Shown here: piece after piece, positions 1 through 7,434 of the stretch
How positions within the stretch are numbered: position 1 is the first letter of the stretch
Layout of the letters: each line of letters starts with the position of its first letter
Assembly (NCBI GenBank): GCA_050246015.1
Contig: JBFWWU010000004.1
Coordinates: 62,001-126,000 of the forward strand
Direction: 5' to 3'
Length of the DNA stretch: 64,000 nucleotides
Origin: JTS-AC122 sp050246015
Lineage (GTDB): Bacteria > Planctomycetota > Phycisphaerae > Phycisphaerales > UBA1924
Position numbers and translations under genes: made by a program
The notes under the pieces: generated by a model
The model's input: only the letters and a program-made list of their open reading frames with translations
Databases searched by the model: none
Told to the model about the DNA's origin: nothing

Positions 1-724
1 TCGCGCGGGCCCGCGTGAAGGATTCGTTGTCCAGCACGATCTGTATCTTGAGCGGGGAGGTGACGACCCCGCCGTTGAGGATCCGGCCGACGCTGCGCGT
101 CACCCCGTCGCGCTCGGCGGCGCCGGGCTCGACAAAGGGGTTGATGAAGATCGGCCCGCGTGCCTCGGCGAGGACGCGAGTCTTGATGCCCGTCATCGTG
201 GTGGCCGGGCCGATTCGCAGTTCGGTCGTCCAGAGGACGCCGCCCTCCAGGCTCGCCACGCCCGAGTTGGGCAGCGCACGGACTCGGACGTCGAAGTTGG
301 AACCGCGCGGCGCGCCGGGAGGGATCGCGGCTTCCACGATCACGACGGCGACGTTCGGATCGCGCAGGAACTCGTCGGGGGATTTGCCGACCTCGCCGGG
401 TCTGGCGTTGGCGCGCGTCACCCCGCCGCGGGCGAGTTCACGCTCCATCGTGGCGCGCACCGCCGGGTCGATGAAACCGCCTCCGGTCCCGTTGAGCCCG
501 ACCACGATCCCAAACCCGGAGACGAGGATCGGTTCGATCCCGTTGAAGGTGCACTCCGATCCGATCGTGCCGCGCAGGGCGGCGGGGACGTCCCGCGTGA
601 CCGCGGGTTTCGCCGCCCGTGTCACGTCGCGCTTGGGCTGCGAACACCCGGTGAGTGCCAGCGCCGCGATGACGAACAAGCCGAGTATCCCGGACCCTGG
701 ACCATTCAATCGACGCGTGCGCAT
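1..724 (-). CDS. FlgI-like flagellar P-ring family lipoprotein (3' end beyond window)
   Basis: The reverse strand is open from an ATG at 724 to the left edge, giving about 241 residues of an incomplete protein. The N-terminus has a hydrophobic stretch ending in the lipobox LTGC, so it should be an outer- or inner-membrane lipoprotein rather than the usual Sec-cleaved periplasmic FlgI. The body matches FlgI (flagellar basal-body P-ring protein) in order: VSGFGIVVGLNGTGGG at about residues 70-85, NVAVVIVEAAIPPGAPRG at about 130, then GRILNGGVV near the edge. FlgI forms the ring around the flagellar rod in the peptidoglycan layer. A lipobox is not typical of FlgI, so this may be a divergent paralogue with another job. 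No other flagellar gene is in the window. The family call is good; the precise role is uncertain. Confidence 0.75.
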   Translation of the reverse strand, partial: MRTRRLNGPGSGILGLFVIAALALTGCSQPKRDVTRAAKPAVTRDVPAALRGTIGSECTFNGIEPILVSGFGIVVGLNGTGGGFIDPAVRATMERELARGGVTRANARPGEVGKSPDEFLRDPNVAVVIVEAAIPPGAPRGSNFDVRVRALPNSGVASLEGGVLWTTELRIGPATTMTGIKTRVLAEARGPIFINPFVEPGAAERDGVTRSVGRILNGGVVTSPLKIQIVLDNESFTRARA

Positions 725-1057
725 GTGGACAACTCCGATCCTCTCGTGTTCCGCCCCGTCTTGCCCAAGCGGCGCCTCGGCCAGGGCGGGCTCGCATCGT
801 ATGGGCGACGCGCTCTCATTGCGGCCCGCTTTGCTTCGGTGAGAACCGTTCGCACGCACCCGTCGGCGGTTGCCCGCGCGGCCTGGATCGACACAATGCC
901 GGAACTTTCGGCCATGTTGTTCGTAGTAAAGTAGGTAGTGTTTCTGGAGACGTAGCGATTGCGGCAGAACCACTACATTTAGAGTAGTGTGGAGATCTCG
1001 AACCCTATGGATTGGGTCTTTGATTCGCGTCACGAGTTTTTCTTTTGCGGTGTAAGT

Positions 1058-1087
1058 CAAGCATTGACAAGCGATTACAAGTACTTG
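1058..1087. repeat. three tandem 10-bp CAAG-led units
   Basis: The units caagcattga, caagcgatta and caagtacttg follow one another without gaps, one per DNA helical turn. Two of them together contain TTGACA-like strings (1064-1069 and 1085-1090), but neither has a -10 element at the right distance. Phased units of this kind can be operator or iteron sites. Function is not known. Confidence 0.4.
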
Positions 1088-1144
1088 ACACCCCGACCGA
1101 CACATTTTCCCCAAAACGTCCACAGCATTTTGTGGTTTTCTCGA

Positions 1145-1172
1145 TTGAATACACTGCCGGTAGTGGTATGCT
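1145..1172 (+). promoter_or_regulatory. candidate extended -10 sigma-70 promoter for dcd
   Basis: TTGAAT (1145-1150) is followed after 16 bases by TATGCT (1167-1172). TG at 1164-1165, one base before the hexamer, makes an extended -10. The start of dcd is about 100 bases downstream. A GTAGTG half-site lies within the spacer, so a bound protein there would interfere with RNA polymerase. Confidence 0.5.
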
Positions 1173-1275
1173 GTTCAGGTTGACATCCGGCGGTGGGATT
1201 CGTGCGGGTGCCAGTGTGTTGAAACTCAGTAGGCCAGGGACCGGCCTCGATTCTCGTGCTTGAAGCGAGCCTTCC

Positions 1276-1848
1276 ATGCCCGTGCTGTGCGATTCTCAAA
1301 TTCGTGAACTGGTGACGATCAAGCCCTTTGCGGAGGCGACGAAGCGGGCGAGCCGGATTTCCTATGGGGTGTCGAGTTACGGGTACGACATTCGGGTGGG
1401 GACGCGGTTCAAGATCTTCACCCCGACGCCGCGCACCGGTGGGATCACGATCGTGGATCCGAAGGCTTTTTCGCCGGACCTCTTTGTCGAGATCGATACG
1501 GCGGAGAACGGGACGGACCACGTCATCATCCCGCCGAACTCGTTTGCATTGTGCGAAACGGTGGAGTGGCTGGATATCCCGCGGGACATCCTGGTGCTGT
1601 GCGTGGGGAAGAGCACCTACGCGCGGTGCGGGTTGATCGTGAACGTGACACCGTTGGAGCCGGAGTGGCGGGGGAAGATCACGCTGGAGATCAGCAACAC
1701 GACGCCGCTGCCGGCGAAGGTGTATGCGAACGAGGGGATCGCGCAGTTGGTTTTCCTGAAGGCGGATCAGGTGTGCGAGACGAGTTACGCGGACAAGGCG
1801 GGCAAATACCAAGACCAAGAAGGTCTGACGTTGCCCAAAGTTGATTAG
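1276..1848 (+). CDS. dcd: dCTP deaminase
   Basis: This 190-residue protein deaminates dCTP to dUTP, the step that feeds dTMP synthesis in the cytoplasm. It has the family length and core motifs: SSYGYDIRVG at residues 33-42, GKSTYARCG at 111-119 carrying the catalytic-site Ser and Arg, and TLEISN with the catalytic Glu at about 138. The C-terminal segment around SYADKAGKYQDQEG is the usual lid. No second dUTPase-type feature is seen, so whether the enzyme is mono- or bifunctional cannot be told from sequence. The ATG at 1276 gives the standard N-terminus; a recognisable ribosome binding site is weak. The ribonucleotide reductase gene 0.8 kb downstream belongs to the same deoxynucleotide supply. 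Confidence 0.95.
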   Translation: MPVLCDSQIRELVTIKPFAEATKRASRISYGVSSYGYDIRVGTRFKIFTPTPRTGGITIVDPKAFSPDLFVEIDTAENGTDHVIIPPNSFALCETVEWLDIPRDILVLCVGKSTYARCGLIVNVTPLEPEWRGKITLEISNTTPLPAKVYANEGIAQLVFLKADQVCETSYADKAGKYQDQEGLTLPKVD

Positions 1849-2025
1849 GGAGACTTTGTACATGCAAGCAGTATTTTCGACGAACAACGAGAAATGGGAA
1901 GAGCAGATTGAAGTGCAGCCTTACCCGGTGTTCCATGACGTGGCCAGATTCGGCGATACGTCGCCTCGACTTGTTGAAAGAACTCGCACAATCAAGGTTG
2001 TTATTAGCAATCCTTGTATCTCACG

Positions 2026-2148
2026 ATGGACGTCGTATCGACCGTTCAGATGCCGCTCGACGACGGACGCGCGGCGGAATGCCTGGTTGAATCCGCTTCC
2101 GGCGAGCGTGTCGTGCTGAATGTCCAAGGCGGCTGGGCTCGAAACTGA
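2026..2148 (+). CDS. possible 40-residue small protein
   Basis: An ATG at 2026 opens a 40-residue frame (MDVVSTVQMPLDDGRAAECL at the start, ending in VQGGWARN) that stops just before the repeat flanking the four-helix-bundle gene. Its composition looks more protein-like than other frames in this gap, with alternating hydrophobic residues. There is no clear Shine-Dalgarno sequence and no recognised family. It could equally be a decayed end of another gene or chance. Confidence 0.2.
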   Translation: MDVVSTVQMPLDDGRAAECLVESASGERVVLNVQGGWARN

Positions 2149-2156
2149 AGCAGGCA

Positions 2157-2180
2157 AGAGGCACGAGGCATCAAGGCATT
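2157..2180 (+). repeat. GGCA tandem repeat, left flank of four-helix-bundle cassette
   Basis: GGCA recurs three times at 7-8 base steps in gaGGCAcgaGGCAtcaaGGCA. The same units occur in reverse complement directly after the gene (2548-2578) and in direct form within thiC (42637-42673). The repeat ends a few bases before the ATG of the downstream gene. Confidence 0.6.
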
Positions 2181-2184
2181 CTCG

Positions 2185-2550
2185 ATGGCAGACCTGATCA
2201 ACTCGTATCGAGACCTGATCGCTTGGCAGAAGGCGTACGACCTCGGCAAGTCAGTGTACGAAGCCGCGGGCACCTTGCCGGATTTTGAGCGATTTGGCCT
2301 GATGAGTTCCCTGCGTCGGCTCTCATACGACATTGCCAGTCGAGTCGCTCAGGGGTACGGGAGGGGGAACACACAAGATTACATCTACTTCCTCAAGCAA
2401 GCACGAAGCGAACTGTATCAACTCGACACCCAACTCTTGTTCGCGCTCGATTTCAAGCATCTTCCAGAGGCCACGTACAAACCGTTGAAGGCTCAACTCG
2501 ATGAATGCGAACGAGTTCTCGCCGGATTGATTCGCAGCCTCGGCGGCTGA
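2185..2550 (+). CDS. four-helix bundle protein (23S rRNA intervening-sequence/S23 family)
   Basis: This 121-residue protein matches the four-helix bundle family first found in 23S rRNA intervening sequences. The typical opening, YRDLIAWQKAYDLGKSVYE, is at residues 8-26. The central SSLRRLSYDIASRVAQGYGR and the helical tail RSELYQLDTQLLFALDF follow in the expected order and length. Family members form small pentameric barrels; relatives (Avd) help the reverse transcriptases of diversity-generating retroelements, but no such element is here, so the cellular role is unknown. The gene stands alone and is bracketed by inverted GGCA repeats, suggesting it may travel as a cassette. The ATG at 2185 has no strong ribosome binding site. 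Confidence 0.9.
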   Translation: MADLINSYRDLIAWQKAYDLGKSVYEAAGTLPDFERFGLMSSLRRLSYDIASRVAQGYGRGNTQDYIYFLKQARSELYQLDTQLLFALDFKHLPEATYKPLKAQLDECERVLAGLIRSLGG

Positions 2551-2578
2551 TGCCTTGTGCCTCATGCCCTGATGCCTT
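2548..2578 (-). repeat. TGCC (inverted GGCA) tandem repeat, right flank of four-helix-bundle cassette
   Basis: TGCC recurs at 2551, 2558, 2565 and 2573, the reverse complement of the left-hand GGCA array. It overlaps the stop codon of the four-helix-bundle gene and lies in the would-be upstream extension of the ribonucleotide reductase frame, which is a reason to start that protein later. Confidence 0.6.
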
Positions 2579-2622
2579 CCTCTCATTTCATGAACGCATT
2601 TGATTTCGCTGGATCGGACGAC

Positions 2623-5600
2623 ATGAAGATCACCCGCAAGTTCACCACCGCCGGCCAGGACCCGTTCGCATCCGTCCGCTGGGTCAAGCGATCCTCGAAG
2701 ATCACGAACCCCGACGGCTCGGTCGTCTTCCAGATGGATGACGCCGAGGTTCCCGAGACGTGGAGCCAACTTGCCACCGACATCATGGTGAGCAAGTACT
2801 TCCGCCGCGCGGGGATTCCCGTGGACCCCGTTCCACTGAATGCTCAGTCACAGGCTGCCAAAACCACCGGCGAGAGGTCCGCGCGCCAGGTCATCCACCG
2901 GCTCGCGGGGTGCTGGCGCTACTGGGGCGAGAAGCACGGGTACTTCGACACCCCCAACGACGCGCAGGCGTTCTACGACGAACTCGTGCACATGATGGTG
3001 CACCAGATCGCCGCCCCCAACTCGCCGCAGTGGTTCAACACGGGCCTCAACTGGGCGTACGGCATCACTGGCCCCGCGCAAGGCCACTTCGTCCCCGACC
3101 CCAAGACCGGCAAGGTCGGGCTGGCCAAGGATGCGTACACGCATCCGCAGCCGCACGCGTGCTTCATCCAGAGCGTCGAAGATGACCTGGTGAACCCCGG
3201 CGGGATCATGGACCTGTGGACCCGCGAGGCCCGCCTCTTCAAGTACGGGTCGGGGACGGGCACCAACTTCTCTCGACTCCGCGCCGAGAACGAATCCCTC
3301 TCGGGCGGGGGGAAGTCGTCGGGGCTGATGTCGTGGCTGAAGATCGGCGACCGCGCCGCGGGCGCAATCAAGTCCGGCGGCACCACCCGCCGTGCCGCGA
3401 AGATGGTCTGCCTCGACATGGACCACCCCGACATCGAGACCTTCGTGAACTGGAAGGTGCGCGAAGAGATCAAGGTGCAGGCGCTGGTCGAGGGGCTCAA
3501 GGCCATTCGCGACAAGAAGGCCAGCGTGCGGGATGAGGAGACGATCGGCCAGACCGCGGACCGGCTTGGTCTGAAACTCGACTACGACTTCAACGGCGAG
3601 TCGTACCAGACCGTCAGCGGGCAGAACTCCAACAACTCTGTCCGGATCCCCGACGAGTTCTTCGAGGCGATCGACAACGACGCGGACTGGAAGACTCGCT
3701 ACCGCACGAGCACGAAACCGGCGCGGACGTTCAAGGCTCGCACGCTGTGGGATGAGATCGGTTACGCGGCGTGGCGGTGCGCCGACCCGGGCGTGCAGTT
3801 TGATTCAACGATCAACGCGTGGCACACCTGCCCCAGCGGCGGGCGCATCAACGCGAGCAATCCGTGCTCCGAGTACATGTTCCTCGATAACACGGCGTGC
3901 AACCTCGCGTCCATCAACGTGCTGAAGTTCTACGACACGCCGACTCGGACGTTCGACGTGATGCGCTTCGAGCACGCGATCGACCTCTGGACCGTCGTGC
4001 TCGAAGTCAGCGTCCTGATGGCGTCGTACCCGAGCGAGGAAGTGGCGCGTCTTTCCTATAAGTACCGCACGCTCGGCCTCGGCTACGCCAACCTCGGCGC
4101 GATGCTCATGCAGGCGGGCATCGCGTACGACTCGGAAGCGTCCCGGGCGATCTGCGGGTGTGTCTCCGCGATCCTCACCGGCCGCTCGTACCGCCAGTCG
4201 GCGCTCATGGCGTCACAACTCGGCGCGTTCGCGGGTTACGCCGATGATCGCGACAACATGCTCCGCGTGATGCGCAACCACGCTCGGGCCGCCCACGGCA
4301 TTCCCCGCGATTCCGGTCAGTACGAAAACCTCAAGATCGCGCCGGTGCCGATCGATCACGAAGTCATGCACGCCGGCCCGACGGCGGGCGTCACCGTTGC
4401 CAACGCCGACGAACTCCTCGAACACGCGACGAGGGCGTGGGACGAAGCCGTGTCGATGGGCGAGAAGTTCGGGTACCGCAACGCGCAGACGACCGTCATT
4501 GCTCCGACCGGCACGATCGGTCTCCTGATGGATTGCGACACCACCGGCATCGAACCCGACTTCGCGCTGGTGAAGTTCAAGAAACTGGCCGGCGGCGGGT
4601 ACTTCAAGATCGCCAACGCCTCGGTGCGTCCCGCGCTCGAAGCGCTCGGCTACACGCACGAGCAGATCCGCGAGATGATGTGGTACCTGCTGGGTCGCCT
4701 TTCGCTCGATGTCCCGGTGCCTCCTTGCCAAGGGCCCGCCGGCGCAGGAGCACGCCCGGCGTCGGCGGGGACCCTTTCCGATCTTCTGATCGCCAAGGGA
4801 CTTACCAAGGCAGACCTGGCGAGGATCACGGAGTCGTTGCCGGGCGTATTCGAGATTTCCTTCGCGTTCACCGCGTGGAGCCTGGGCGACGAAGCGTTGG
4901 CGCGAGCGGGTATCGATCCCGTGGCGGCCAAGGCCGACTCGTCCTTCAACCTCTTCCGGCACATCGGGCTTGACCGGGGGCAAATCGACGCGCTCAACGA
5001 AGTGATCTGCGGGACGCAGACGATCGAGGGGGCTCCGCACCTGAAACCGGAGCACCTGCCGGTCTTCGATTGCGCCAATACATGCGGGAAGAAGGGCAAG
5101 CGGTTTATCGAGGCGCGCGGGCACATCCGGATGATGGCGGCGGCCCAGCCGTTCATTTCGGGCGCGATCAGCAAGACGATCAACCTCCCCAACAGCGCGA
5201 GCGTGGAGGACATCAAGTCGTGCTACCGGTTGTCGTGGGAACTGGGCCTCAAGGCCAACGCGCTGTACCGGGACGGGTGCAAGTTGAGCCAGCCTCTGAA
5301 CAGCACGGCGGACGCCGTGGATGAAGGGGCGGCCGAGGAAAAAAAATCTGCCGAATCGGGGAGGGCGTTGCTCCAGGCGTCTGCCAGGATTGCAGCGATT
5401 GAGGAACTCAAGGCGGCGGGGTGGAAGCCACCGTTGGCCGACGCCGACGACCCCGCTCGGCGCGCGGCTGGGCCGGGCGTTCCGCCGGCGCTTCCCATCG
5501 CCGAGCCGGTGGTGCGGATCGTGGAGCGTCCGATGCGGCGCCGACTCGATGACACCCGCGCGTCGATCACCCATAAGTTCAACATCGGCGGGCACGAGGG

Positions 5601-6351
5601 GTACCTCACCGTCGGGCTGTACGAAGACGGCATGCCGGGCGAACTCTTCATCACGATGGCCAAAGAAGGATCGACGATCGGCGGGCTGATGGACTCACTC
5701 GGGACGGCCGTGTCGGTCGCGCTGCAGTATGGGGTGCCGGTCGAGAGTCTGGTCAACAAGTTCACACATCAGAGGTTTGAACCGGCCGGGATGACGACGA
5801 ATCGCGACATCCCGTTCGCCAAGAGCCTGGTCGATTACATCTTCCGCTGGATGGGCATGGAGTTCATCCCCGGATATCGCGAAGCCAACGCGCCGATGCG
5901 AGGGAACGCGTCGGAGAGCGGCCCTGGCAGCGCGGCCGAAGCACGATCAACAACCGTCATGGAGGACACCAGCACATGGGAAGCCGCAGAACCGGATCGC
6001 ATGGAATCGCGATCGCGACCCACCCGCTCACCCGGCCCGGAAGTGACGCCGCCGCGATCGGGCGACGGCGTGGTCGAAGTGCGTACGGACGTGAGACGGA
6101 CGAGCGTGCACGTCGGCCCCGAGGGTTCGGGCGGGATCTCTGGCCCGGGAGCGGTGGTGATGAAGGTTCGGCATACGCACGCGACGATGCGGACGGGCGC
6201 CGCCAGCGCCGCCGTGACCGCCGCCCTGTCGCTTGCCATGCAGAACAACATGGGTGACGCGCCCGCGTGCGATGGGTGCGGGGCGATCACCGTCCGCAGC
6301 GGGACGTGTTACAAATGCCTGAACTGCGGCAACTCCATGGGATGCAGTTAG
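2623..6351 (+). CDS. nrdJ: vitamin B12-dependent (class II) ribonucleoside-diphosphate reductase
   Basis: This is the adenosylcobalamin-dependent ribonucleotide reductase, which makes deoxyribonucleotides independently of oxygen. From the ATG at 2623 it has about 1242 residues, the long class II type. The barrel motif NASNPCSEYMFLDNTACN is at about residue 409 with active-site cysteines, APTGTIGLL at about 626, and a GYLTVGLYEDG domain near 990. The C-terminus, from about 1215, has paired cysteines (CDGCG, CYKCLNC, GCS) that re-reduce the active site. A variable Arg/Pro-rich linker precedes it. The frame stays open upstream to 2557 with an ATG at 2590, but that part is GGCA-repeat DNA and MKITRKFT is the usual start. 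A possible insert rich in Ala/Gly/Pro follows VPVPPC near residue 705. Confidence 0.95.
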   Translation: MKITRKFTTAGQDPFASVRWVKRSSKITNPDGSVVFQMDDAEVPETWSQLATDIMVSKYFRRAGIPVDPVPLNAQSQAAKTTGERSARQVIHRLAGCWRYWGEKHGYFDTPNDAQAFYDELVHMMVHQIAAPNSPQWFNTGLNWAYGITGPAQGHFVPDPKTGKVGLAKDAYTHPQPHACFIQSVEDDLVNPGGIMDLWTREARLFKYGSGTGTNFSRLRAENESLSGGGKSSGLMSWLKIGDRAAGAIKSGGTTRRAAKMVCLDMDHPDIETFVNWKVREEIKVQALVEGLKAIRDKKASVRDEETIGQTADRLGLKLDYDFNGESYQTVSGQNSNNSVRIPDEFFEAIDNDADWKTRYRTSTKPARTFKARTLWDEIGYAAWRCADPGVQFDSTINAWHTCPSGGRINASNPCSEYMFLDNTACNLASINVLKFYDTPTRTFDVMRFEHAIDLWTVVLEVSVLMASYPSEEVARLSYKYRTLGLGYANLGAMLMQAGIAYDSEASRAICGCVSAILTGRSYRQSALMASQLGAFAGYADDRDNMLRVMRNHARAAHGIPRDSGQYENLKIAPVPIDHEVMHAGPTAGVTVANADELLEHATRAWDEAVSMGEKFGYRNAQTTVIAPTGTIGLLMDCDTTGIEPDFALVKFKKLAGGGYFKIANASVRPALEALGYTHEQIREMMWYLLGRLSLDVPVPPCQGPAGAGARPASAGTLSDLLIAKGLTKADLARITESLPGVFEISFAFTAWSLGDEALARAGIDPVAAKADSSFNLFRHIGLDRGQIDALNEVICGTQTIEGAPHLKPEHLPVFDCANTCGKKGKRFIEARGHIRMMAAAQPFISGAISKTINLPNSASVEDIKSCYRLSWELGLKANALYRDGCKLSQPLNSTADAVDEGAAEEKKSAESGRALLQASARIAAIEELKAAGWKPPLADADDPARRAAGPGVPPALPIAEPVVRIVERPMRRRLDDTRASITHKFNIGGHEGYLTVGLYEDGMPGELFITMAKEGSTIGGLMDSLGTAVSVALQYGVPVESLVNKFTHQRFEPAGMTTNRDIPFAKSLVDYIFRWMGMEFIPGYREANAPMRGNASESGPGSAAEARSTTVMEDTSTWEAAEPDRMESRSRPTRSPGPEVTPPRSGDGVVEVRTDVRRTSVHVGPEGSGGISGPGAVVMKVRHTHATMRTGAASAAVTAALSLAMQNNMGDAPACDGCGAITVRSGTCYKCLNCGNSMGCS

Positions 6352-6404
6352 CGGATGGACCGCGATTCGGGATCAAGGGACAAGGCGTGGAGACGCACCG
6401 GTGC

Positions 6405-6413
6405 TTATCCACA
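6405..6413 (+). promoter_or_regulatory. isolated perfect DnaA box (TTATCCACA)
   Basis: This is the exact consensus 9-mer, located just after nrdJ. It is single, so it is not an origin; it could be a titration or regulatory site or chance. Confidence 0.3.
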
Positions 6414-6687
6414 GTCCCAAGTCCCTTCTTCTTTCAGCATGCACTGGGTCGGCGGACCCCGGCGTTCGGACGGAACTGACGCCCCGGTCCAGGATGAGGG
6501 ATTATCCGGCGACGGATCTGAAGTTGAACGACGGGACAGGCCAACGGCCAAGGAGCCCTGGCGTATCGCGACGGATCCCCGGCCCGGTGCATGCGTTTTC
6601 AAGAGTGGGAGGAAGCAAGGGACAGCGAGGAGTCCAGCCACCCAGCGACCAGTTCCTGTTGAGTGCATCTAGCCAGCCTTCCCTTCG

Positions 6688-6728
6688 CGCCCCCGAGCGA
6701 CTCCCACCTCGCCGGGGGTGCTTCTTTT
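6688..6728 (+). terminator. intrinsic terminator upstream of the zincin gene
   Basis: A stem of GCGCCCCCG against CGGGGGTGC (one mismatch), with inner CGAG/CTCG pairing possible, is followed by CTTCTTTT. It would end transcripts coming from nrdJ and insulate the small gene at 6770. Confidence 0.6.
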
Positions 6729-6769
6729 GGTTCGTTGGGCACTGAGGTTGTGCCTTCTACCCTCCGGGC

Positions 6770-7213
6770 ATGGATCCGAGGGAGCAGGAACGGTTTGATA
6801 GATTGCTGGAGGATGTGCTGGAGACGCTTCCGCCGCGGGTGCGCCGGCTGCTTGACGAGATTTCGCTGGTCGTCATGGACAGGCCGACGCCGGACATGAT
6901 CGATGAACTCCGGCGCGATGGGTTGCTGGTAAACGAGGACGGGACGGAGTCCGACGGGTCGGACCTGTGCGGGCTTCATACCGGGGCAGGACTCATGGAG
7001 CGCCCGGAGAACGACACGGGGTTGCTTCCGGATCAGGTGCACATCTTTCGCGACGGGATCGTTTCGCTGGCGCTCGAAGAGGAGGGCCTGGACTGGGACT
7101 CACCGGACGCCGACGAGCGTGTGTATGAGGAGATCCGCATTACGGTGCTCCACGAGATCGGGCACCACTATGGCTTGGATGAGGACGATCTTGACGAGTT
7201 GGGGTACGCCTAG
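6770..7213 (+). CDS. metallopeptidase-like zincin (MMP-like, Zincin_1/DUF1025)
   Basis: The 147-residue acidic protein ends in the zinc motif HEIGHHYGLDEDDLDELGY, with HExxHxxGxxxxD geometry (His, Glu, His, then Asp) typical of the small Zincin_1 family. The preceding VHIFRDGI region is the usual edge strand. There is no signal peptide, so it should be cytoplasmic. Family members are common in many bacteria, but their substrates are not established. It stands alone after a terminator, starting at ATG 6770. Confidence 0.88.
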   Translation: MDPREQERFDRLLEDVLETLPPRVRRLLDEISLVVMDRPTPDMIDELRRDGLLVNEDGTESDGSDLCGLHTGAGLMERPENDTGLLPDQVHIFRDGIVSLALEEEGLDWDSPDADERVYEEIRITVLHEIGHHYGLDEDDLDELGYA

Positions 7214-7434
7214 CGATCCCCCGGGAAAAGTCGGCGGGGGCGATTGCATGTGAAACTCGCGCATCGGTCTGGCATGGCGGCGACTGGGCGTTACACTGTT
7301 TCCACGCCGTCGATCCGCCGGCTCGTGGAGCACCGATCAGGGTGCTGACAGCGGTAGGCGGCGCGCGGGGACGGCGTAGGGCAAGCGCGTCGCCGTGGTG
7401 ATGGGGCCGGGCACGTGACCAAAGGAGCCGATCG

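Larger units (their letters stand above)
725..1275. promoter_or_regulatory. AT-rich divergent leader between flgI-like gene and dcd
   Basis: No convincing gene lies in these 551 bases. The stretch from about 900 to 1190 is clearly AT-richer than its surroundings. It holds half-sites GTAGTA at 923, GTAGTG at 935, CACTAC/GTAGTG as an inverted pair at 971-976 and 984-989, and GTAGTG again at 1160-1165 inside the dcd promoter spacer. Three phased ten-base units starting CAAG sit at 1058-1087, and a near-palindrome AAAA-CGT-CCACA / TGTGG-TTTT spans 1113-1139. This looks like a control region for the divergent pair. Which protein binds it is unknown. Confidence 0.5.
6352..6769. other. 418-bp non-coding gap with a DnaA-box match and a terminator
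   Basis: No frame here looks like protein. AAGGGAC (6375-6381) can pair with GTCCCTT (6421-6427), and the loop holds an exact TTATCCACA. A strong hairpin with a T-rich tail ends the stretch at 6688-6728. It could be the long 3' tail of the reductase transcript or an unrecognised small RNA. It does not match tmRNA, SRP RNA or RNase P RNA by their conserved cores. Confidence 0.4.

Noticed and set aside
971..989. CACTAC-N7-GTAGTG as an NrdR box, since dcd and nrdJ are near.
   Set aside because: NrdR boxes have about four bases between the half-sites; here the equivalent spacing is longer by about five bases and the TATA centre is missing.
1841..2119. A 92-residue frame starting MIRETLYMQAVFSTNN between dcd and the repeat.
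   Set aside because: It overlaps the end of dcd, has mixed low-quality composition and no family resemblance.
6597..6660. SRP RNA or RNase P RNA core suggested by GGAGGAAGCAAGGGAC.
   Set aside because: The conserved GGAAGCAGCC loop of SRP RNA and the RNase P core GAGGAAAGTCCGGGC are not present, and the expected helices do not form.
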